Below, piece after piece: positions 1-5,570 of a DNA stretch of 5,570 nucleotides. Below the pieces are notes generated by a model. The model had not been told where the DNA came from. It saw only the letters and a program-made list of their open reading frames with translations, and did not search any database. Location: the NCBI GenBank assembly GCA_037969115.1, contig JBBKWQ010000293.1:1-5570 (forward strand), in the 5' to 3' direction. Positions within the stretch are counted from its first letter, which is position 1; each line of letters opens with the position of its first letter. This DNA is from JBBKWQ01 sp037969115. GTDB taxonomy: Bacteria; Actinomycetota; Acidimicrobiia; Acidimicrobiales; Ilumatobacteraceae. The position numbers and the translations under genes were made by a program.

Positions 1-2258
1 TGTCGAAAGAGCTGAACAACAAGGTTGCGATGGCCGAGAAGACGCAGCGCGACTTCAAGGACGACTACCTGTCCGTCGAGCACCTCCTGCTCGCCTTCAA
101 CGACCGCCTCGACGTCGGCTCCGAAGAGCTGATGCAAGCGCTGCAGGCAGTGCGCGGGTCGCACCGAGTGACCGATCAGGACCCCGAGGAGAAGTTCGCC
201 GCGCTGGAGAAATACGGCCAAGACCTGACCGCCCTCGCGCTCGAGGGCAAGATCGACCCGGTCATCGGACGGGATGAGGAGATCCGGCGCGCCATCCAGG
301 TGTTGTCTCGCCGCACGAAGAACAACCCCGTGCTGATCGGCGAACCAGGCGTCGGCAAGACGGCCATCGTCGAAGGTCTCGCACGGCGCATCTCCGACGG
401 CGACGTGCCGGAGGGTCTCAAGGGCAAGCGCCTCATCGCGCTCGACATCGGCTCGATGCTCGCCGGGGCCAAGTACCGAGGTGAGTTCGAAGAGCGGCTG
501 AAGGCCGTGCTGAAGGAGATCACCGACGCCGCCGGCGAGGTCATCACGTTCGTCGACGAACTGCACACCATCGTCGGCGCGGGTGGCGCCGAGGGGGCCA
601 TGGACGCCGGGAACATGATCAAACCGATGCTCGCCCGCGGCGAGCTCCGCATGATCGGAGCGACCACGCTCGACGAGTACCGCAAGTACGTCGAGAAAGA
701 CCCAGCACTCGAGCGTCGCTTCCAGCAGGTCTACGTCGGCGAACCGTCGGTCGAGGACACCATCGGCATCCTGCGCGGGCTGAAGGAGCGATACGAGGTC
801 CACCACGGCGTGCGCATCCAGGACTCGGCGCTGGTGAGTGCCGCCGTGTTGTCGAACCGATATCTGACGAATCGCTTCCTGCCCGACAAGGCGATCGATC
901 TGATGGACGAGGCGGCTTCGAAGCTCCGGATCGAGATCGACTCGATGCCGACCGAGATCGATGTCGTCGAGCGCCGCATCCTGCAACTCGAGATCGAACA
1001 GGTCGCGCTCGACAAGGAGAGCGACAGCGCTTCACTCGAGCGGCTCGACGCGCTGCACGACGAGCTCGCCCTCCTGAACGTCGAGCTGGCGACGATGAAG
1101 AAGCACTGGGAGGAGGAGAAGCAGGCGATCGATGCGATCCGGAACCTGAAGGAAGAACTCGAACACCTCCGCACGCAGCTCGAACGCGAAACCGATCTGA
1201 ACATCGCAGCCGAGATTCGCTACGGACGAATCCCTGAGCTCGAGCGGCGAGTCGAAGAAGCGACGGCCCACCTCGACCAGCTCCAGGGTGAGACCCGGAT
1301 GCTCAAGGAGGAGGTCGACGCCGAAGACATCGCCGAAGTCGTCGCGAAGTGGACGGGCGTGCCCATGACGCGCCTGGTCGAGAGCGAGACGAGCAAGCTG
1401 ATCCATCTCGAGGACTCGCTGCATCAACGCGTGATCGGCCAGGACGACGCTGTCACGGCGGTCGCCAACGCGATCCGGCGAAGCCGCGCCGGACTGTCCG
1501 ACCCGAACCGGCCGATCGGATCGTTCATGTTCCTCGGCCCGACGGGTGTCGGCAAGACCGAGCTGGCGCGAGCGCTGGCCGAGTACCTGTTCGACGACCA
1601 GCGAGCCATGGTGCGGATCGACATGGGCGAGTACATGGAAAAGCATTCCGTGAGCCGCCTCATCGGGGCCCCACCCGGATATGTCGGCTACGACGAGGGT
1701 GGTCAGCTCACCGAGGCCGTTCGGCGGCGACCGTATTCGGTCGTGCTCCTCGACGAGATCGAGAAGGCGAACTCCGATGTGTTCAACGTGTTGCTCCAGG
1801 TTCTCGACGACGGGCGCCTCACCGACGGGCAGGGCCGCACGGTCGACTTCACCAACGTGGTGATGATCATGACCTCGAACCTGCCGGTCGACCCGAGCGA
1901 CTACTTCAAGCCCGAGTTCGTCAACCGCATCGACGACATCATCCGGTTCCGATCCTTGACCGCAGACGATCTTCGCCACATCGTGACGATCCAGCTGGCA
2001 CATCTCCGCGAACGGCTGGCAGATCGGCGCGTCTCGTTCGAGATCAGCGACGCAGCGATGGACTGGCTCGCCGCTGAAGGATTCGACGAGGCATTCGGTG
2101 CCCGCCCGCTGAAGCGGGTCATCCAGCGCGAGATCAGCGACCGGGCGGCGTTGCTGTTGCTTGACGGCGAAGTGACCGAAGGCGGCGTCATTCGCGTCGA
2201 CGTTGAGGGAGATCCGGGGCGAATTCTCGTCACAGCGGGTGACTTTGCAGAGAGTTGA
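1..2258 (+). CDS. clpB: ATP-dependent disaggregase ClpB, 5'-truncated by the window edge
   Basis: ClpB is a cytoplasmic hexameric AAA+ unfoldase that works with DnaK/DnaJ/GrpE to pull proteins out of aggregates. The frame is open from the left edge, where codons from position 3 encode the end of the Clp N-domain (SKELNNKVAMAEK). The ATG at 30 is therefore internal, and roughly 100 N-terminal residues are missing. Numbering from that ATG: NBD1 has Walker A GEPGVGKT (104-111), pore tyrosine Y149, Walker B FVDELH (174-179, catalytic E177) and arginine fingers R229/R230. A full coiled-coil M-domain (about 313-438, ending before WTGVP) separates ClpB from ClpA and ClpC. NBD2 has Walker A GPTGVGKT (503-510), Walker B LLDE (573-576), pore tyrosine Y551 in GYVGY, sensor-1 N617, arginine finger R633 and sensor-2 GAR (690-692). 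All ATPase residues are intact. Odd point: only seven residues (PVDPSDY) separate the sensor-1 motif from FKPEF, against about 28 in E. coli. The gene ends with TGA at 2256-2258 and converges with the kinase gene. Confidence 0.97.
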   Translation, partial: SKELNNKVAMAEKTQRDFKDDYLSVEHLLLAFNDRLDVGSEELMQALQAVRGSHRVTDQDPEEKFAALEKYGQDLTALALEGKIDPVIGRDEEIRRAIQVLSRRTKNNPVLIGEPGVGKTAIVEGLARRISDGDVPEGLKGKRLIALDIGSMLAGAKYRGEFEERLKAVLKEITDAAGEVITFVDELHTIVGAGGAEGAMDAGNMIKPMLARGELRMIGATTLDEYRKYVEKDPALERRFQQVYVGEPSVEDTIGILRGLKERYEVHHGVRIQDSALVSAAVLSNRYLTNRFLPDKAIDLMDEAASKLRIEIDSMPTEIDVVERRILQLEIEQVALDKESDSASLERLDALHDELALLNVELATMKKHWEEEKQAIDAIRNLKEELEHLRTQLERETDLNIAAEIRYGRIPELERRVEEATAHLDQLQGETRMLKEEVDAEDIAEVVAKWTGVPMTRLVESETSKLIHLEDSLHQRVIGQDDAVTAVANAIRRSRAGLSDPNRPIGSFMFLGPTGVGKTELARALAEYLFDDQRAMVRIDMGEYMEKHSVSRLIGAPPGYVGYDEGGQLTEAVRRRPYSVVLLDEIEKANSDVFNVLLQVLDDGRLTDGQGRTVDFTNVVMIMTSNLPVDPSDYFKPEFVNRIDDIIRFRSLTADDLRHIVTIQLAHLRERLADRRVSFEISDAAMDWLAAEGFDEAFGARPLKRVIQREISDRAALLLLDGEVTEGGVIRVDVEGDPGRILVTAGDFAES

Positions 2259-2318
2259 CGCCGATCGCACGAAGGCGTTACGTCAGTATCGTTATATCTA
2301 TTGGTGTTTCCTTCCGCT

Positions 2319-2365
2319 CGCCTCCTCCAGGGATCCCGCCCCCTGGAGGGGGCGATTGGTTTTTT
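2319..2365 (+). terminator. Intrinsic terminator of clpB
   Basis: A 14-bp stem pairs 2319-2332 with 2341-2354. Thirteen pairs are Watson-Crick and one is G-U (2323 with 2350). The core is CCTCCAGGG / CCCTGGAGG and the loop is the 8 bases 2333-2340. After a 5-base ATTGG linker comes a run of six T (2360-2365). The hairpin lies about 60 bases beyond the clpB stop. The T-run is only on the + strand side, so it should terminate clpB transcription and not the converging kinase operon. Confidence 0.87.
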
Positions 2366-2419
2366 CGGGCCGGTTGATCCAGCGCCCGATCTGGTGGTCC
2401 CGATGGCACACGCCGATTG

Positions 2420-2448
2420 CGGGCCGGCCGACCGATCGTTCAGGCCCG
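2420..2448. repeat. Short inverted repeat spanning the kinase stop codon
   Basis: CGGGCC at 2420-2425 and GGCCCG at 2443-2448 form a perfect 6-bp inverted repeat with a 17-base loop that contains the kinase TGA (2440-2442). There is no T-run after it on the - strand. It might act as a weak, non-canonical 3'-end hairpin for the - strand operon, but a 6-bp match of this composition is easily due to chance in GC-rich DNA. Confidence 0.25.
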
Positions 2449-3663
2449 GACGAGCGAGTACTTGATCCGCAGTGGCTTGATGCTCACCACGTTGAGGCTG
2501 GCTCCGTCGACCTGAGCGAGTCGCCGTGCGAGTGGCAATCCCCGGCCGTGCCGCGCGGCCGGGTCGACCGGTCCGTCGAACATCACGGCGAGCTGTTCGT
2601 CGGTCACGCCCGTGCCCTGATCGGTGACCGTCACCGAGGGACCTTCGACGATCACCGAGACGTTGCCGCGTCCGTGACGCAGCGAGTTCGAGATCAGGAT
2701 GTCGATGACCTGACCCGCGAGACCCTTGGTACCGAACACCACGGGTGAAGGAGCGATGGTCACCGCGAGAATGGTGCGTCGCTCCGACGAGAAGTGCGGC
2801 AACCAGTCGGTGATGTGATCGTCGACCAGCGACATCAGGTCGAACGGACCGCGGGCCTGCGTCGACCCGTGCCGGGTCACCGCGAGCAGCTCGTCGATGG
2901 TCTGGTTCAGCTGTTCGGTCTGGTTGAGTCCGGCTTCGGCCTCGGCCTTCACCTCGTCCTCTGGACGCAACGTGAGAAGCTCGAAGCGCATCGCGATTCC
3001 GGTGAGACCGGTGCGCAGCTGGTGTGTCGCGTCGGCCGTGAAGTGCCGCTCGGCCTTGAGCATGCGGTCGATGCGAGCGCCGCTCTCGTCGAGCGCCGCC
3101 GAGATCCTGTCGATCTCGGGAATGCCCGTGTCGATCGGGTTCGCCTTGCTGAAGTCGCCGTCACCGAGTCGAGCTGCCGTGCCCGCGACGCGTTCGAGCG
3201 GTCGTGCCAACTGGCGGGCCTGCACCGCGGCGAGCGCGGCAGACGCGAGGAGCGCGCCGCCAGCGAGGGTGAGCAGGATGGTGAGCTGTTCACGGAACCG
3301 GTCGTCGAGAGCTCGACGGTCGGCGAACAGTTCGATCGTCGTCCCGTTCGGGCCCACGTTTCTGACCGAGATCGGATTGACCAGTGACGTTCCCACCGTG
3401 TCGACGAGGGTCGTGCCGTTCGCGTCGAAGACACGCAATCCGTCGCCGGTGCTGGTGGTCGAGATGAGCTCGAAGAGATCGATGTCGACGCCCGCGATCA
3501 GATCGGGGGCGATCTTGTTGGTGACGATGACCGCTTCGGCTTCGAGCCGGCCCCGGATTTCATCTTCACCCGAGTTGTAGACCACCAGTCCGACCGGCAC
3601 GGCGAGCGCGCCGAGGACGACCAGGACGATCGCAATCGTCGACATGACGAGCCGGCGTCTCAT
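2440..3663 (-). CDS. Membrane-bound HAMP sensor histidine kinase, partner of the adjacent response regulator
   Basis: This 407-residue inner-membrane kinase should sense an extracytoplasmic cue and phosphorylate the regulator encoded just upstream. Order of parts: TM1 about 9-29; an extracytoplasmic segment about 31-125 that I do not recognise; TM2 about 127-148; HAMP about 149-203; a HisKA dimerisation domain with phospho-acceptor H214 in HQLRTGLTG; and a HATPase_c domain with N-box N326 (ISNSLRHG), G1 box DQGTG (348-352) and G2 box GRGLPL (373-378). The first N-box Asn is replaced by I322, but the essential one is present. Odd points: the residue after His is Gln, not the usual Glu/Asp, and the Pro usual in H-box motifs is G219. 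The ATG at 3661-3663 is the first start after the regulator stop, which lies in the same frame four codons earlier. The ribosome site is weak (a GTGAG about 8 bases upstream, inside a palindrome), so translational coupling to the regulator is likely. The specific signal is unknown. Confidence 0.93.
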   Translation of the reverse strand: MRRRLVMSTIAIVLVVLGALAVPVGLVVYNSGEDEIRGRLEAEAVIVTNKIAPDLIAGVDIDLFELISTTSTGDGLRVFDANGTTLVDTVGTSLVNPISVRNVGPNGTTIELFADRRALDDRFREQLTILLTLAGGALLASAALAAVQARQLARPLERVAGTAARLGDGDFSKANPIDTGIPEIDRISAALDESGARIDRMLKAERHFTADATHQLRTGLTGIAMRFELLTLRPEDEVKAEAEAGLNQTEQLNQTIDELLAVTRHGSTQARGPFDLMSLVDDHITDWLPHFSSERRTILAVTIAPSPVVFGTKGLAGQVIDILISNSLRHGRGNVSVIVEGPSVTVTDQGTGVTDEQLAVMFDGPVDPAARHGRGLPLARRLAQVDGASLNVVSIKPLRIKYSLVRA

Positions 3664-3676
3664 GTGAGCCGCTCAC
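3664..3676. repeat. Perfect palindrome between response regulator and kinase
   Basis: The 13 bases GTGAGCCGCTCAC (+ strand) are perfectly self-complementary around the central base. They overlap the regulator TGA (3673-3675) and end directly next to the kinase ATG. In the - strand mRNA the segment can fold as a small 5-bp hairpin, GUGAG-CGG-CUCAC, that contains the only plausible ribosome-binding bases for the kinase. It could modulate coupled translation, or be chance. Confidence 0.4.
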
Positions 3677-4353
3677 GCCTCGAAACGAAAACCGACCCCG
3701 CGGATCGTGACGACGATGGAAGGTGGATCCGAGTCGTCCTTGATCTTGCGGCGCAGGGTCGAGACGTGTGTGTCGAGCGTTCGGGTCGACCCCCACCAGT
3801 GTTCGTCCCAAACCGCGCTCATGATGTCTTCGCGCGTGACGGTGACACCGGGCTTGCTCATCAACAGGGCGAGCAGATCGAACTCCTTCGAGGTCAGCTC
3901 GATCTCGGTGTCGTTCAGATACGCGCGACGTGCCTCGCGATCGACCTTCAAGCCGCGGGCTTCGAGCACCTTCGCGGTCGGAGCCTGAGCACTGACGATG
4001 CGGAGCCGGGCGCGGATGCGCGCGACGAGTTCGGCCAGCCGGAACGGCTTGGGCACGTAGTCGTCGGCGCCGGCGTTGAGACCGACGATGACGTCCATCT
4101 CCTCGGCGCGTGCGGTGAGCATGATGATGGGCAGCTCCGGGGCAGCCGCCCGAGCCCGCCTGCACACGTCGAGCCCGTCGATGTCGGGCAGCGTGAGGTC
4201 GAGCAACAACAGCTCAGGAGCATTGCGCTCGATCGCCTCGATGGCAGCGCCGCCGGTCTCGACGTGGGTGACGTCGAAACCTTCCGCCACCAACACTCGT
4301 ACGAGGGGTTCGCTGATTCGTTCGTCGTCTTCAACCAGGAGAATCGAGGTCAC
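3673..4353 (-). CDS. OmpR/PhoB-family response regulator (receiver plus winged-helix DNA-binding domain)
   Basis: This 226-residue cytoplasmic transcription factor is activated by phosphorylation from the neighbouring kinase. Numbered from the GTG start, the receiver domain (about 1-118) has the acidic pocket D9/D10, phospho-acceptor D52 in LLLLDLTLPD, switch T80 in MLTAR and conserved K102 in PKPF. The Trans_reg_C winged helix (about 130-226) has the helix region TSKEFDLLALL, a recognition helix around 190-204 (TRTLDTHVSTLRRKI) and the C-terminal wing IRGVGFRFEA. The turn VWDEHWWGSTRTLD is typical, from memory, of an actinobacterial subfamily. The frame is open further upstream to 4569, but that extension overlaps the HisD-like gene and resembles nothing, while the receiver fold begins exactly at VTSILLVEDD. 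The GTG at 4353 is therefore chosen. No Shine-Dalgarno sequence lies at a proper distance. The start overlaps the upstream stop (GTGA), implying translational coupling, or possibly a leaderless transcript. Its regulon cannot be deduced from this window. Confidence 0.95.
   Translation of the reverse strand: MTSILLVEDDERISEPLVRVLVAEGFDVTHVETGGAAIEAIERNAPELLLLDLTLPDIDGLDVCRRARAAAPELPIIMLTARAEEMDVIVGLNAGADDYVPKPFRLAELVARIRARLRIVSAQAPTAKVLEARGLKVDREARRAYLNDTEIELTSKEFDLLALLMSKPGVTVTREDIMSAVWDEHWWGSTRTLDTHVSTLRRKIKDDSDPPSIVVTIRGVGFRFEA
4350..4353 (-). promoter_or_regulatory. GTGA stop-start overlap coupling the HisD-like gene and the response regulator
   Basis: On the - strand these four bases read GTGA. 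TGA is the stop of the HisD-like gene and GTG starts the regulator. The nearest purine-rich motif (GGAG) is 23 bases upstream of GTG, too far for an independent ribosome site. Terminating ribosomes therefore probably re-initiate here, which makes co-transcription of the two genes very likely. Confidence 0.8.
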
Positions 4354-5570
4354 GAGTATGAAGCGTAGGGGCTGGACTCCATCCGTCGGCGTACCGCAGC
4401 CGCGTGTGCCGGAAATCCTTCGTGGTCGGCGAGAGCGACGACCGATGGCGCCATGCGCATCAGCGCTCGCTCGTCGGATCGTGCGAACGCAGTTCGCTTC
4501 AAGAAGGTTGCGGCGGTGATGCCCGATGACACATGTGCGAACCCGCTCGTGGGCAGCGACGCCGGGCATCCGATCACGAAGTTCGCCGCGCTGAAAGGCG
4601 TGTGCTGGCCGATCAGGATCTCGCCGGCGTTGACGAGACCTTCGACGATCTCGTCGACCACTCCGGCGGCAACAGCCACCTGGAGATGCTCGGGTGCGTA
4701 GAGGTTAGCGACCTCGGTCGCCTCGGTGAGGCTCGCAACGAGCACGCAGCCGCCATTCGGACCCAGCGCTGCTCGTGCGGACGCCGCCCGCACGTCGGGG
4801 AGCGCGGCCAGCTGTTCGGCGAGATGTCGGTCGGTCGCGTCGGCGAGCTCGGCCGAGGTCGTGAGCAGCACCACCGAGCTGTCAACGCCGTGTTCGGCCT
4901 CGATCAGGAGGTCGGCCGCGAGCAGAACCGGGTCGGCGGTGTCGTCGGCGATCACCATGCTCTCGGTCGGTCCGAGCAGCATCATCGAGGTGGCCCCGTG
5001 GCGCTGCATCTCGACCTGTGCGATCGTGACGGCGGGCGAGCCCGGCCCGACGATCTTGCGCACCTGCGGAATCGACTCGGTGCCGAAACCGAGAGCGGCG
5101 ATGCCGGCCGGACCATTGACCCGGAAGACCGACCGGACGCCGACCTTGCGGCACACCACCAGCACTGCGGGGTCGACCGACCCATCGCCGCCGGGCACCG
5201 GTGGGACCACCAGCGAGATCGACGGCACGCGCGCCGTCACCGCAGGAACCGCGAGCTGATACGCCACGCTCGGATAGCTGGCCTTCCCCGATGGCGTGAA
5301 CAACCCGGCTGAGGAGATCGGGCTGTACTTCTCGCCGACCGTCAAACCCGGCTCGGACTCGAACTGCCAGTCGACCATCTGCTCGAGTTGGCGCTCGTTG
5401 AACGCGCGGAGATGCGTGATCGCATCGTCGATCGCGGCGTCGACCTCGTCGGACACCTCGGCGCGGTCGATCTCGTCGTCGGAGACCCGGAGGCCTTCGG
5501 GCTCGACATCGATTCCGTCGAAGCGCTGCAGCGCGTCGCAGATCGCCACGTCGCCGCGGGCGCGGACGTC
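4350..5570 (-). CDS. Divergent histidinol dehydrogenase (HisD) family protein, 5'-truncated, altered active site
   Basis: The frame is open to the right edge (upstream codons read DVRARGD, matching the HisD N-terminal region), so the GTG at 5549 is internal and roughly 25-35 N-terminal residues are missing. HisD proper is a cytoplasmic zinc enzyme oxidising L-histidinol to L-histidine with NAD in the last two steps of histidine synthesis. Numbering from the 5549 codon, family landmarks are RFDGI (10-14), GLFTPSGKASYPS (82-94), KIVGPG (165-170), GPTE (193-196), IADDTADP (200-207), AEHG (218-221), YAPEHL (284-289), LPTSG (332-336) and EGFPAH (377-382). The catalytic Glu-His pair (E287/H288) and H220, E377 and H382 are kept. 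Against E. coli HisD, aligned from memory, Y130 becomes F84, Q188 A148, N211 S171, S237 T195, Q259 E217, D360 N323 and H367 A330. These include the NAD contacts and two zinc ligands. A canonical histidinol dehydrogenase role is therefore doubtful, so no gene symbol is given. It is the first visible gene of the operon with the two-component pair. Confidence 0.88.
   Translation of the reverse strand, partial: DVRARGDVAICDALQRFDGIDVEPEGLRVSDDEIDRAEVSDEVDAAIDDAITHLRAFNERQLEQMVDWQFESEPGLTVGEKYSPISSAGLFTPSGKASYPSVAYQLAVPAVTARVPSISLVVPPVPGGDGSVDPAVLVVCRKVGVRSVFRVNGPAGIAALGFGTESIPQVRKIVGPGSPAVTIAQVEMQRHGATSMMLLGPTESMVIADDTADPVLLAADLLIEAEHGVDSSVVLLTTSAELADATDRHLAEQLAALPDVRAASARAALGPNGGCVLVASLTEATEVANLYAPEHLQVAVAAGVVDEIVEGLVNAGEILIGQHTPFSAANFVIGCPASLPTSGFAHVSSGITAATFLKRTAFARSDERALMRMAPSVVALADHEGFPAHAAAVRRRMESSPYASYS

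Noticed and set aside
168..170. Internal GTG in clpB (RVTDQD) at the place where E. coli, from memory, starts its short ClpB isoform
   Set aside because: The position is homologous, but the preceding bases hold no Shine-Dalgarno-like GGAGG, and GTG is simply a common Val codon here.
1032..2270. A 412-codon open frame on the - strand opposite clpB
   Set aside because: It lies wholly antisense to clpB. Its composition is what GC-rich third positions of clpB produce, and it has no recognisable domain.
2255..2292. A possible promoter for a small RNA ending at the terminator (TTGACG at 2255-2260; TATCGT at 2287-2292)
   Set aside because: The -35-like and -10-like boxes are 26 bases apart, and at 17-base spacing the hexamer is a poor TTACGT. 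There is no other sign of an RNA gene.
2366..2427. An 8-bp direct repeat CGGGCCGG at 2366-2373 and 2420-2427
   Set aside because: It is short, purely G/C and has only two copies. This is expected by chance in this composition.
2551..2607. An apparently short ATP lid in the kinase
   Set aside because: It is only a few residues shorter than in EnvZ/PhoQ-type kinases, and all nucleotide-binding boxes are present. This is within normal variation.
2203..2748. A + strand open frame crossing the clpB stop, the terminator and the kinase 3' end
   Set aside because: It runs through a strong terminator hairpin and reads antisense to the conserved kinase ATPase domain. It shows no family motif.
3663..3675. 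Stop-codon readthrough making a regulator-kinase fusion (both genes share one frame, separated by TGA and three codons)
   Set aside because: The shared frame has a one-in-three chance of occurring, the kinase has its own ATG and N-terminal membrane segment, and no recoding signal is evident.
4354..4569. N-terminal extension of the response regulator to an upstream start (72 extra residues)
   Set aside because: The extension is out-of-frame translation of the conserved HisD C-terminal coding region, and the receiver domain starts normally at the GTG at 4353.
4533..5312. A 259-codon + strand frame opposite the HisD-like gene
   Set aside because: It is an antisense shadow with low-complexity Arg/His/Gly-rich composition, and the opposite strand has clear family motifs.

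Overview
The window is high-GC DNA with compact gene packing, GTG starts and long antisense shadow reading frames, as expected of a high-GC actinobacterium. The ClpB sequence and the response-regulator subfamily look actinobacterial. An Acidimicrobiia-like source (Ilumatobacter relatives) is my best guess, but it rests on remembered family resemblance and not on a search.

Layout: a 5'-truncated clpB gene (disaggregase) runs on the + strand from the left edge to 2258 and is followed by a strong intrinsic terminator (2319-2365). The rest of the window is on the - strand and converges on clpB. Reading in transcription order from the right edge, it holds a 5'-truncated gene for a HisD-family dehydrogenase-like protein (5570-4350), an OmpR/PhoB-type response regulator (4353-3673) and a membrane histidine kinase (3663-2440). 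The dehydrogenase-like stop codon overlaps the regulator GTG start (GTGA), and only 9 bases separate the regulator from the kinase. The three therefore look like one operon whose promoter lies outside the window. The only intergenic stretch of any size is 2259-2439, which contains the clpB terminator and an inverted repeat.

How the genes work together: the kinase and regulator are almost certainly a cognate pair, and their co-transcription with the HisD-like gene suggests a shared physiological theme. ClpB is an independent housekeeping or stress gene on the opposite strand. The observation most worth following is the HisD-like protein. It has the HisD fold signatures and the catalytic Glu-His pair, but it has lost the residues that contact NAD in HisD, two of the four zinc ligands and the His at the Escherichia coli 367 position. 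It is probably not a normal histidinol dehydrogenase. I see no CRISPR array, mobile element, RNA gene or phage component.
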